This document shows positions 48,799 through 56,348 of a stretch of DNA of 64,000 nt, in pieces. How positions within the stretch are numbered: the stretch's first letter is position 1; each line of letters starts with the position of its first letter. The stretch comes from Mycobacterium parmense (GTDB lineage: Bacteria; Actinomycetota; Actinomycetes; Mycobacteriales; Mycobacteriaceae). The notes beneath the pieces were generated by a model, which saw only the letters and a list, made by a program, of their open reading frames with translations, ran no database searches and was not told the DNA's origin. The stretch spans positions 4,712,001 to 4,776,000 of the forward strand of contig NZ_AP022614.1 in NCBI RefSeq assembly GCF_010730575.1, read 5' to 3'. Both the position numbers and the translations under genes were made by a program.

Positions 48799-49539
48799 TC
48801 ATCGGGTCGCCAGCACCAGCGCGATCCCGGCGAGCGCCAGCAGCCAACTCGTGAAGCTGCCCACCAGAAAGTACTCCGTCACCTCGTCGATGCCGACCTC
48901 CCCGTTGCGGTCTTTCTGGGCGCTCAGCTCGGGAAAACGGATGATGCCCTTGGCGGCGACGACGGCGCCGGCCGCGGCCACCTGCCCGCCGACGCCGAGG
49001 CTCAGGATCAGCAGCCGTTCCATCGGGCCCAGCAGCCGGCCGCCCTTGAGCCGGTCCGACGGCTGCGGCTCGCCTGCGGGGCGCACCGCCCCCACCGAGC
49101 CAAGCACCAGGCGCACCAACTGATTTCCGGTGGCGAACTGCATCGCCACCACACCGAGGATCATCAGCAGCCGCGTGGGCGTCACGTGGCCCAGCGGCAG
49201 CTGCACCCACGCCGACCACCGCCCGACGACTCCGCCGACCGCCGAGGACCAGCCGGACAAGACGATCAGCAGCACCAGCGCCGCGACGAATACGGCCAAC
49301 GGGGCCGCCTGCTGCCCGCCGCTGCGCTCGCTGCGCAGGCACAGCCACTCCCACGCGATCGCCGCGGCGGCCGCCACCAGGAGCAGCGGGATATCGCCGC
49401 GATGCGACAGCGCGCCCAGCGCCGCGCACGCCACCACCACGGCCGGTCCGGTCGCCAGTGCAGGCCACGATCCGCGAACCGCTCGCCGGCACAGGTCCGC
49501 GACCCCGACCGCGATCAGGAAAACGGCGACGGCGCTCAC
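48799..49539 (-). CDS. Integral membrane protein of unknown function, paired with SatD
   Basis: 246 residues with about six to seven hydrophobic segments (VAVFLIAVGVADLC; LATGPAVVVACAALGAL; LLLVAAAAAIAWEWL; LAVFVAALVLLIVLSGW; RLLMILGVVAMQFATGNQLV; LLILSLGVGGQVAAAGAVVAA; FTSWLLALAGIALVLA). NQLVRLVLG resembles proteins found next to SatD in other bacteria. The start overlaps the satD stop (ATGA), so the pair is one unit. It replaces Rv3555c/fdxB, which occupy this spot in Mtb. Confidence 0.75.
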   Translation of the reverse strand: MSAVAVFLIAVGVADLCRRAVRGSWPALATGPAVVVACAALGALSHRGDIPLLLVAAAAAIAWEWLCLRSERSGGQQAAPLAVFVAALVLLIVLSGWSSAVGGVVGRWSAWVQLPLGHVTPTRLLMILGVVAMQFATGNQLVRLVLGSVGAVRPAGEPQPSDRLKGGRLLGPMERLLILSLGVGGQVAAAGAVVAAKGIIRFPELSAQKDRNGEVGIDEVTEYFLVGSFTSWLLALAGIALVLATR

Positions 49540-50183
49540 CGCAGACTCCGAAGGTATTGCGACGCAAGGACGATGAGATCCAGGCCGTCGCGGCTGGCCC
49601 GCTGGGAGACCGCCGAGGCGCTGATGCCCTCGGCGGCGGCGAGTTCCTTCTTGGCGCGGCCGTCCATCAAACCCGTCACGATTCGCAGCGATCTTTCATC
49701 GAGCGATCCAAGCAGATGGTCCCGACAGATCAGCGCCGCGTTGACGGCGGCGACGTCTGTGCGCGTGTCCTCGGCCGCCCGAAAGGTGGTGCGCACCAGC
49801 GTGAAGCCGGGCTGTCGTTGCATTTGCGCGGTCGCCTGGATCGCCTCGCGCGCCGCCCACCACGTCGGCCCGTCCTGGATGCCGGCGTCGGGGTCCAAGA
49901 CGGTGACGAGGCCCCAGCCGATCCCGAAGCGGACGTCGACCTCGGGGGCGAGGAGCAGTCGCAGGCGCAAGGCGGCGTCGACGGCGGCACCCACCGCGGG
50001 GTAGCTGCCCTGGAACTCGTCGCCGACGGTGAAGGCCGGGGCGGCGATCGCGCCGCCGGCGACCTCGCGCAGGGCTGTGCTCACGCGTCGATGCAGGGCG
50101 GACCGGTCGACGGCGCGCCGCGACGCGACGACGTCACCGATCACCGCCGCGCACGGTGAAGGGTTTTCCTTCACTACATTCAT
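49536..50183 (-). CDS. SatD-family protein with C-terminal helix-turn-helix
   Basis: 215 residues. N-terminal CAAVIGDVVASRRAVDRSALHRRV and TVGDEFQGSYPAVGAAVDAALRLRLLL are SatD-family features, reminiscent of a degenerate nucleotide-cyclase-like fold. The C-terminal GRAKKELAAAEGISASAVSQRASRDGL reads as a helix-turn-helix, so it may bind DNA. SatD is linked to acid tolerance in Streptococcus, but the mechanism is unknown. The promoter region is unusually AT-rich and holds a palindrome that could be its own operator. Confidence 0.82.
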   Translation of the reverse strand: MNVVKENPSPCAAVIGDVVASRRAVDRSALHRRVSTALREVAGGAIAAPAFTVGDEFQGSYPAVGAAVDAALRLRLLLAPEVDVRFGIGWGLVTVLDPDAGIQDGPTWWAAREAIQATAQMQRQPGFTLVRTTFRAAEDTRTDVAAVNAALICRDHLLGSLDERSLRIVTGLMDGRAKKELAAAEGISASAVSQRASRDGLDLIVLASQYLRSLR

Positions 50184-50202
50184 ATGAAGACTATAGCTTC
50201 AT
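50184..50202. promoter_or_regulatory. Palindrome in AT-rich promoter of satD
   Basis: ATGAAG, seven bases (ACTATAG), CTTCAT: perfect 6-base arms abutting the satD ATG. The ~70 bases around it (50165-50225) are far more AT-rich than the rest of the window. A TAGCGATAAT-type -10 for the other direction is nearby. Confidence 0.5.
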
Positions 50203-50217
50203 TTAGCGATAATGCAG

Positions 50218-50832
50218 CTATCTGCTTAAGGTACCGACGACTCCGGCGATGATGTCGTCGACGGTGCGTGCCGCGAGCGCCTCGACCTCGCGTCGACCGG
50301 CGTGCCGCAGCGGTCCGCGCAGGGCAAGCTCGGCGAAGCCGTGTACCGCCGACCAGCAGGGCCATTCGGCGCCTTCGCGCCTTTCGGGGGGCAGCACCCG
50401 CGCGTCCGCCATCGCATCGAGCGCCTCGACCAACGCCACGTACGGCGGCGCGCCGGCGGTCTCGCCGGTCAGCAGGTCAGCGCCGAAAAAAGCCACGGTG
50501 AACCATCCCGGCTCGTCGAGAGCGAATTCGATGTAGCCGAGCCCGACCGCGCGGAGCCGATCATCCGGCCGCTGCGGCGCGGCGCCGCGCCGGCGCGGTC
50601 GGCTTTGCATCCGCGCCGCCATCCGGTGCTGGATAGCTGTCGCGACAGCGCCGAGCAGAGCTTCGCGATCGGCGAAGTGGCGATATGCGGCGTTGGGTGA
50701 AACTCCCACTCGGCGAGTCGCTTCCCGAATGGTGAGTGCGTCGGGACCGCCGGTCCGGGTGAGCTGCAGGCCGGCGTCGATCAGGGCGGTGCGCAGATCC
50801 CCGTGGTGATAGCCGGTCTTCGAGGTGGTCAC
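50218..50832 (-). CDS. TetR-family regulator, local to DUF899/VOC genes
   Basis: 204 residues. HTH LTIREATRRVGVSPNAAYRHFADREALLGAV and a C-domain with FALDEPGWFTVAFFGADLL..., the WHG-type TetR C-terminal domain in which a Trp/Phe-rich helix marks the family. Divergent from the DUF899 gene with a 28-base palindrome in the 82-base spacer, so it most likely represses that pair and itself. Ligand unknown. Confidence 0.9.
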   Translation of the reverse strand: MTTSKTGYHHGDLRTALIDAGLQLTRTGGPDALTIREATRRVGVSPNAAYRHFADREALLGAVATAIQHRMAARMQSRPRRRGAAPQRPDDRLRAVGLGYIEFALDEPGWFTVAFFGADLLTGETAGAPPYVALVEALDAMADARVLPPERREGAEWPCWSAVHGFAELALRGPLRHAGRREVEALAARTVDDIIAGVVGTLSR

Positions 50833-50860
50833 GCTTGACCCTTCTCACGCGGGAAGTGTA

Positions 50861-50888
50861 CGGTGTGAACATTACCATGTGGACACCG
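50861..50888. promoter_or_regulatory. TetR-type operator between tetR and DUF899 gene
   Basis: A 28-base inverted repeat: outer arms CGGTGT / ACACCG, inner arms ACAT / ATGT around TACC, with 10 of 12 arm positions complementary. GTGAACAT recurs at 50888-50895. It lies midway between the two divergent genes, as expected for a local TetR operator. Confidence 0.72.
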
Positions 50889-50914
50889 TGAACATAGGAA
50901 AGGGGAGGTGGTTC

Positions 50915-51625
50915 GTGAGCACCGCAGCATTGCCGCCGGTCGTGGACGAGCAGGTGTGGCGGCGCGAATTGGACGCGCTGCGCGCCCGGGAGAAGGCGGC
51001 CACTCGTGAGCTCGATGCGATCGCGGCGCAGCGACGCCGGCTACCCATGGTCGCGATGAGCGAGTACGTCCTGGAGGGCGAGGACGGACCGGTGCGGCTG
51101 GCCGACGTGTTCGACGGCAGGTCGCAGTTGATCGTGTACCACCACATGTGGTCTCCCGGCGAGAAGTGGCAGTGCCCGGGCTGCACCGGCTTCACGTCGC
51201 AGTTCACGCGGCTGGAGTTTCTCGACAACTACGACGCCCGCTTCGTCGTCGTCACACAGGGCCCCATTGACGAAGCGCTCGAATACAGGCGGCGGGTGGG
51301 GAACCGGATGGCCTGGTACTCCACCGCCGACAGTTCGTTCGGTGCCGACGTCGGTGCCCCACCGGGCGGCGGATTCGCGGTCAATGTGTTTCTGCGCGAG
51401 GGGGACAGGGTCTATCGAACCTGGCATACCGACGGGCGCGGCACCGAGCAACTCAGCCACTCGTTCGCGTTGATCGATCTGCTGCCGTACGGCCGCCAAG
51501 AAGAATGGCAGGACTCCCCGGACGGTTGGCCCCAGCGGCCCACGTACAGCGGATGGGCCGGCTCGCAGGAGATCGCGCGGGCCTACGGTGCTGACGCCGA
51601 CGTCCAACCGGAGGGAGCGCGATGA
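50915..51625 (+). CDS. DUF899 thioredoxin-like protein
   Basis: 236 residues from GTG 50915 (GGGGAGGTGG upstream). DUF899 features: WRRELDALRAREKAATRELDAIAAQRRRLPMV, LADVFDGRSQLIVYHHMWSPG and a redox-like CPGC within KWQCPGCTGFTSQF, then YGRQEEWQDSPDGWPQ near the end. The fold is thioredoxin/AhpC-like; the substrate is unknown. Overlaps the VOC gene by 4 bases (ATGA). Likely de-repressed when the divergent TetR binds its ligand. Confidence 0.9.
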   Translation: MSTAALPPVVDEQVWRRELDALRAREKAATRELDAIAAQRRRLPMVAMSEYVLEGEDGPVRLADVFDGRSQLIVYHHMWSPGEKWQCPGCTGFTSQFTRLEFLDNYDARFVVVTQGPIDEALEYRRRVGNRMAWYSTADSSFGADVGAPPGGGFAVNVFLREGDRVYRTWHTDGRGTEQLSHSFALIDLLPYGRQEEWQDSPDGWPQRPTYSGWAGSQEIARAYGADADVQPEGAR

Positions 51626-52011
51626 CCACCACGACGACCGGCCTGAGGACGATCAGCCTGGTGTGCGTACCGACACCCGAGCAGGACGAAGCGGTCGAGT
51701 TCTACGAGTCGCTCGGGTTCGAGAAGCGAACCGATCAGCCGTTCGGCGGCGGCTACCGGTGGATCGAGGTCTATCCGCCCGAGGGCATGACCGGCATCGC
51801 GCTCGCTCCGCCCCCGCCCGACGGCGGACCGGTGCAGCCCGCCAACACCGGTATCACGTTGTCCACCAGCGACATCGACGCCACTCACGCGGCCATGGCC
51901 GAACTCGGCATCGACGTCGACCCGCAGGTGTCGCGAATGGGCGAGCCGGTCCCGCCGATGTTCTGGTTCCGCGACCCGAGCGGACACACGCTGCTGGTCG
52001 TCGAGTCCTAG
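51622..52011 (+). CDS. VOC (glyoxalase/bleomycin-resistance) superfamily protein
   Basis: 129 residues with the two beta-alpha-beta-beta-beta repeats of the VOC fold: TISLVCVPTPEQDEAVEFYESLGFEKR and GITLSTSDIDATHAAMAELGIDV...FWFRDPSGHTLLVVES. The final Glu and internal Glu/His could be metal ligands. Substrate unknown. Coupled to the DUF899 gene; convergent with ipdC. Confidence 0.88.
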   Translation: MTTTTTGLRTISLVCVPTPEQDEAVEFYESLGFEKRTDQPFGGGYRWIEVYPPEGMTGIALAPPPPDGGPVQPANTGITLSTSDIDATHAAMAELGIDVDPQVSRMGEPVPPMFWFRDPSGHTLLVVES

Positions 52012-52036
52012 GCAACCACCGGCCACGGGCTCGCGG

Positions 52037-53104
52037 TCACTGCACCAGAGCGGCCGCCGACTGCAGGTGCGTGATCGCGTCGCGCACGATCGCCTCGATG
52101 AGTTCCGCGCACGACGGCAGGTCGTCGAGAATCCCGGCGACCTGACCGGAGGCGAGCACGCCGGCGTCGGTGTTGCCTTCCACCAGGCCCGCCTTCAGCA
52201 GCATCGGCGTGTTGGCCGCCATCACGACCTGTGACCACGTGAGGTCTTTGCCGTGCCGCATCGCCAGGCCGTCGGTGATCATCGACCGCCAGGTCATCTG
52301 CGACATCTGCTTGAACTTCGCCGCATTGCGCACCGCAGCGACCAAACCCCTTGCGGGTGAACCGCTCTCCAGCTTCTCGACCAGGCCGGTGCGCAGCACG
52401 CGGTGCGGCATGCCGTCGACGCGGGTGGTGACCACCGTGCCGTCCAGCGCCGCCTCGAGGTAGCGCCGTTTCACGGCGTCGGGCACGGTCGAGTCCGAGG
52501 TCAGCAGGAACCGCGTGCCCATCGCCACGCCGGCCGCGCCGTAGCTCAGAGCGGCAGCGAGGCCGCGCCCGTCGAAGAATCCGCCCGCCGCGATCACCGG
52601 GATCCCGCTGCCCTGCACGGCGTCCAGCACCGACGGCAGCAGCAGCGTGGTGGCGACGGGGCCGGTGTGTCCGCCGCCTTCACCGCCCTGCACGATCATC
52701 GCGTCCGCACCCCAGCCCGCGACCTTGCGCGCATGCTTCGCGGCGCCGATCGACGGGATGACCACGGACCCCGCCTCTTTCAGTCGCGCAATCAGTTCCT
52801 GCTTGGGCGCCAGCGCGAACGACGCCACCTTCACACCCTCGCGGATCATCAACTCGACGCGGTCCCCCGCGTCGGCCGCGTCGGCGCGGATGTTCACCCC
52901 GAACGGCTTGTCGGTGGCGGCCTTGACCTTGCCGATGGCCGTTGCCAGCTCGTCGAGCGTCATGGTGGCCGAGGCCAGGATTCCGAGTCCGCCCGCGTTC
53001 GCGGTCGCGGACACCAGCCGCGCGCCGGCGACCCAGCCCATCCCGGTCTGCACCACCGGGTGCTCGACGCCGACCAGCTCGGTCAGCGGCGTGCGCAGCT
53101 TCAT
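52037..53104 (-). CDS. ipdC: IpdC, FMN-dependent oxidoreductase of ring C opening
   Basis: 355 residues, the Mtb Rv3553 length, nitronate-monooxygenase/enoyl reductase-like TIM barrel: VVQTGMGWVAGARLVSATANAGGLGILAS, IVQGGEGGGHTG and VIAAGGFFDGRGLAAALSYGAAGVAMGTRFL for FMN-phosphate binding. It introduces unsaturation into the 5-oxo-HIC-CoA-type intermediate ahead of ring hydrolysis. The start overlaps the ipdB stop. Confidence 0.94.
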   Translation of the reverse strand: MKLRTPLTELVGVEHPVVQTGMGWVAGARLVSATANAGGLGILASATMTLDELATAIGKVKAATDKPFGVNIRADAADAGDRVELMIREGVKVASFALAPKQELIARLKEAGSVVIPSIGAAKHARKVAGWGADAMIVQGGEGGGHTGPVATTLLLPSVLDAVQGSGIPVIAAGGFFDGRGLAAALSYGAAGVAMGTRFLLTSDSTVPDAVKRRYLEAALDGTVVTTRVDGMPHRVLRTGLVEKLESGSPARGLVAAVRNAAKFKQMSQMTWRSMITDGLAMRHGKDLTWSQVVMAANTPMLLKAGLVEGNTDAGVLASGQVAGILDDLPSCAELIEAIVRDAITHLQSAAALVQ

Positions 53105-53847
53105 GACCGTATCTCTTTATCCCGCAGCGACTTCGGGTCTATGACCTCGCGGATCAGGCGGAGCTCGTCGTCGGTCGGCAGGCGGGTTTCCGCTGCCTCG
53201 TCGAGACCGTGGATGTCGAACGAACTCGCTTCGCGGACGTCGTCGGGCGCCACGCCGGGGTGCAGCGAAAGCGCCCGCATGGACCGGTCGGGGCCGCCGA
53301 AGTCGAACACGCCGAGGTTGGACACCACCCGATACGTGTTGGCGAACCGGAATGCCGGGTTGTCCGCATCCACCTTGTCCCACCCGATTCCGCAGACCAC
53401 GTCGACCGCCTCGCAGAAGACCCGCTTCGAGTGATTGCCCACCCAGTAGCTGGTCGCGTGGTTGATCGCGTTGCCGGGCGCGCCGCGGACCCCGAACATC
53501 TGCCGCGTCGGTCGTTGCAGCGGGCCGAACGCCGAGATGTTCTGATTGCCGAAGCGATCGACCTGGTTCGCGCCCATCACCACATGGCGCCGCCCCCAGG
53601 CCAGCGTCTCGAACACGCGGCCGAACGGCATCCAGCCCTCCACCGCTCCCGGCGCGCCGAGCGCCGGCGTGTCGGCCAGCAGCTGGGCCTCGCCGTCGGT
53701 CAGCACGATATCGGGGGAGAAGGTCAGCCGGGCCAGCCGCGCGCCCACCGACGCCATGTTGGTCATCGGGCTGACCATGATTTCGCCCGCGTCGGCGAAC
53801 AGTTCGGCGCAGGCGACGGCGCAGATCTCGGCTCGGGTGCTGCTCAC
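53101..53847 (-). CDS. ipdB: IpdB, beta subunit of COCHEA-CoA hydrolase
   Basis: 248 residues of the CoA-transferase family I beta type: FADAGEIMVSPMTNMASVGARLARLTFSPDIVLTDGEAQLL, VMGANQVDRFGNQNISAFG and a C-terminal DGEL-free region. With IpdA it hydrolyses the C-C bond of ring C rather than transferring CoA. GTG start inside the ipdA stop (GTGA). Mtb Rv3552. Confidence 0.94.
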   Translation of the reverse strand: MSSTRAEICAVACAELFADAGEIMVSPMTNMASVGARLARLTFSPDIVLTDGEAQLLADTPALGAPGAVEGWMPFGRVFETLAWGRRHVVMGANQVDRFGNQNISAFGPLQRPTRQMFGVRGAPGNAINHATSYWVGNHSKRVFCEAVDVVCGIGWDKVDADNPAFRFANTYRVVSNLGVFDFGGPDRSMRALSLHPGVAPDDVREASSFDIHGLDEAAETRLPTDDELRLIREVIDPKSLRDKEIRS

Positions 53848-54728
53848 TTGGAGGCCTCCTCTGCGAACGCGCGAACCGCCGCCTGGTAGTCGTCCTCGCT
53901 GCCCGACAGGTAGGTCTGCACGAACGTCTGCCAGCCCTCCTGGGTGGCGGCCGCCTCGGCGTAGTGCCGCTGGAACTTTTCGTCGCGACCATAATCCGGT
54001 GCGGCGGTGGTGAAGTGGGCACCGCCGGGCGCCTCGACCACCGCGTCGACCATCATCCGGTTCACCAGCAACGCCTGGGGCGGGACCGCCTTGATCAACT
54101 CGTCGGTGGCCACGACGCGCTCCACCGACAGGTAGCGCTTCTGCGCGGCCATCAGGAACAGGTCGTCGAAATAGGGGTCGATCCCGGTGTAGGCGGCGTT
54201 TCCTTGGCTGTCACCGAGATTGAGGTGCACGAAGGCGGCGTCGAGCGTCAGCGCCGGCATTGCGATCAGCGTCTCGTGTCCGCCGCCGGGCGCGGGATAG
54301 GGGCTGGTCACCGTTTGCAGCTCGCCGTCCCAGAAGTCCGGGACAGAGCTACCCAGCCCGGCGCGGATCGGCAGGAACGGCAGCCGCTGCGCGGCGGCCT
54401 GCAGCCCGCACCGCAGCATGCCCTCGTCCATCTCCCGGGCCTCGATCGCACCGGCGCTGCGTGCCTTGGCGAACCACGGGTCATAGAACGGCGGCGAATC
54501 CAGCGACACGAAGCCGTAGTAGACGCGCTTGACCTTGCCCGCCGAACACAACAGCCCGACGTCCGGGCCGCCGTAGGTGACGACGGTGAGGTCGTTGACG
54601 TCGGTGCGCAGCATGGCGCGCACGAAGGCCATCGGCTTGCGCCGCGACCCCCAGCCGCCGATGCCGATCGTCATGCCGCTGCGCAGCCCGGCGACGGCGT
54701 GCTCGAGAGTGGTTCGTTTGTCCGACAT
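53844..54728 (-). CDS. ipdA: IpdA, alpha subunit of COCHEA-CoA hydrolase
   Basis: 294 residues; CoA-transferase alpha fold with MTIGIGGWGSRRKPMAFVRAML and YGGPDVGLLCSAGKVKRVYYGFVSLD. Glu102 (EMDEGMLR) is the likely counterpart of the catalytic Glu105 reported for Mtb IpdA. Works as IpdA2B2 on COCHEA-CoA, opening the last steroid ring. ATG directly abuts the echA20 stop. Mtb Rv3551. Confidence 0.94.
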   Translation of the reverse strand: MSDKRTTLEHAVAGLRSGMTIGIGGWGSRRKPMAFVRAMLRTDVNDLTVVTYGGPDVGLLCSAGKVKRVYYGFVSLDSPPFYDPWFAKARSAGAIEAREMDEGMLRCGLQAAAQRLPFLPIRAGLGSSVPDFWDGELQTVTSPYPAPGGGHETLIAMPALTLDAAFVHLNLGDSQGNAAYTGIDPYFDDLFLMAAQKRYLSVERVVATDELIKAVPPQALLVNRMMVDAVVEAPGGAHFTTAAPDYGRDEKFQRHYAEAAATQEGWQTFVQTYLSGSEDDYQAAVRAFAEEASK

Positions 54729-55487
54729 TTAGGCCTTCTCGCCCTTCGTCGTGCCGGCGAACGCGTCCCGGTGCTCGTCGGACACGCCGGCGAGATTCAG
54801 CTCGAACGTGAAGCCCTGCTCCATGCGGTAACTCGAGTTCACCTGCTGCACGTCGATCAGGTTGAGCGCCTCTTTTGCCGCGCGGATGACCCGGGTGTCC
54901 TTGGCGGCGATGTCGCGGGCCACCCGCAGCGCGGCTTCGTCGAGCTCGGCGCGGGGCACCACCTCGTGCACGGAGCCGAAGTGGTGCAAAGTGGCGGCGT
55001 CCACGGTCGCCGCGGTGAAGAACAGCCGCCGCATCATGTGCTGCGGCACCAGGCGCGACAGGTGCGTCGCCGCCCCGAGTGCGCCGCGCTCCACCTCCGG
55101 TAGGCCGAAGGTCGCGTCGTCGGAGGCCACGATGACGTCGGCATTGCCGACGAGGCCGATGCCGCCTCCGACGCAGAATCCGTTGACCGCGGCGATCACC
55201 GGCACCGCGCACTCGTAGACCGCGCGGAACGCCGCGAAGCAGCCGCGGTTGGCGTCGATCAGGGCGGTGAAGCCTTCGGTGCGCTGCATCTCCTTGATGT
55301 CCACCCCGGCGTTGAAGCCGCGGCCCTCGGCCCGCAGGATGACCGCGTGGGTTTCGGGGTCCCGGCCGGCGGCCGTGATCGCGTCGCCGAGTTCGAACCA
55401 GCCGCGCGACGGGATGGCGTTGACGGGCGGAAAGTCGACGGTGACCGCGACGATGCCCGGTTCTGTGGTGGTGGATGTGATGGGCAA
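54729..55487 (-). CDS. echA20: EchA20, crotonase-fold ring D hydrolase
   Basis: 252 residues from a TTG with AAGGAAG upstream. Crotonase motifs AVILRAEGRGFNAGVDIKEM and VIAAVNGFCVGGGIGLVGNADVIVASDDATFGLPEVERGALG supply the oxyanion hole. In Mtb (Rv3550) it hydrolyses HIEC-CoA, opening ring D before IpdAB. First gene of echA20-ipdA-ipdB-ipdC, controlled by the KstR2 box 33 bases upstream. Confidence 0.94.
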   Translation of the reverse strand: MPITSTTTEPGIVAVTVDFPPVNAIPSRGWFELGDAITAAGRDPETHAVILRAEGRGFNAGVDIKEMQRTEGFTALIDANRGCFAAFRAVYECAVPVIAAVNGFCVGGGIGLVGNADVIVASDDATFGLPEVERGALGAATHLSRLVPQHMMRRLFFTAATVDAATLHHFGSVHEVVPRAELDEAALRVARDIAAKDTRVIRAAKEALNLIDVQQVNSSYRMEQGFTFELNLAGVSDEHRDAFAGTTKGEKA

Positions 55488-55519
55488 GGTGCCACTTCCT
55501 TGTGGGGGGTAACTACCTA

Positions 55520-55542
55520 AGCAAGCACTTGCTTGGTACGCT
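55520..55542. promoter_or_regulatory. KstR2 operator between echA20 and SDR gene, with leaderless SDR promoter
   Basis: AGCAAGCACTTGCT (55520-55533) is a perfect palindrome and fits AnCAAGnnCTTGnT. TACGCT at 55537-55542 is a -10 six bases before the SDR GTG (55549), which has no ribosome site. The box serves both directions. Confidence 0.88.
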
Positions 55543-55548
55543 AGCACA

Positions 55549-56334
55549 GTGACTCGCGCCGAAGAACCCGACGCCATCGTGTTGGGATTGGCCGGGCGGG
55601 TGGTTCTGGTCACCGGCGGCATTCGAGGGGTAGGCGCCGGAATCAGTTCGGTCTTCGCCCGGCAGGGCGCGACCGTCGTCACCTGCGCGCGCCGTCCCGT
55701 CGAGGGGCTGCCGTATGAGTTCCACTCCTGCGACGTCCGCGACGACGATGCCGTCAAGGCGCTGATCGACGCGATCGTGGACAAGCACGGCAGCATCGAC
55801 GTCGTCGTCAACAACGCCGGGGGCTCGCCGTACGTGCTGACGGCGGACTCCAGCGCGAAGTTCAACCGCAAGATCATAGAACTCAATCTCATTGGCGGAC
55901 TCCAAGTTTCGCAACACGCCAATGCCAAGATGCAGAACCAGCCGGGCGGCGGGTCGATCGTCAACATCTGCAGCCTCAGCGGCCGGCGTCCGTCACCAGG
56001 GACGGGTGCGTACGGCGCCGCCAAGGCCGGGCTGGAAAGCCTCACGCAGACCCTTGCGGTGGAGTGGGGACCCAAGGTGCGGGTGAACGCGTGCGTGGTC
56101 GGCATGGTGGAGACCGAACAATCCGAGCTGTTCTACGGCAACGCCGAGTCGATCGCCGCGATTTCGCGGAACGTGCCCCTTGGCCGGCTGGCCAAGCCGG
56201 AGGACATCGGCTGGGCCGCCGCGTTTTTGGCATCGGACGCGGCGCGTTACATCAGCGGCGCCTCGCTGGAGGTGCACGGTGGCGGCGAGCCGCCGCACTA
56301 TCTGTCCACGACCAACGCGAGCGCGGTCAAGTAG
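55549..56334 (+). CDS. Short-chain dehydrogenase (Rv3549c orthologue)
   Basis: 261 residues from GTG 55549. NAD(P) motif VVLVTGGIRGVGAGISSVF, VVVNNAGGSP, catalytic Ser in NICSLSGRR, YGAAK for Tyr/Lys, and a C-terminal GASLEVHGGGEPPHY. In the KstR2 regulon by position; the substrate in ring C/D catabolism is not established. Followed after 14 bases by a second SDR. Confidence 0.9.
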   Translation: MTRAEEPDAIVLGLAGRVVLVTGGIRGVGAGISSVFARQGATVVTCARRPVEGLPYEFHSCDVRDDDAVKALIDAIVDKHGSIDVVVNNAGGSPYVLTADSSAKFNRKIIELNLIGGLQVSQHANAKMQNQPGGGSIVNICSLSGRRPSPGTGAYGAAKAGLESLTQTLAVEWGPKVRVNACVVGMVETEQSELFYGNAESIAAISRNVPLGRLAKPEDIGWAAAFLASDAARYISGASLEVHGGGEPPHYLSTTNASAVK

Positions 56335-56348
56335 AGGAGACAACGGAT

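Noticed and set aside
47609..49567. Long minus-strand open frame over fadA6
   Set aside because: Shadow of fadA6 and of the SatD-linked membrane gene; no recognisable protein.
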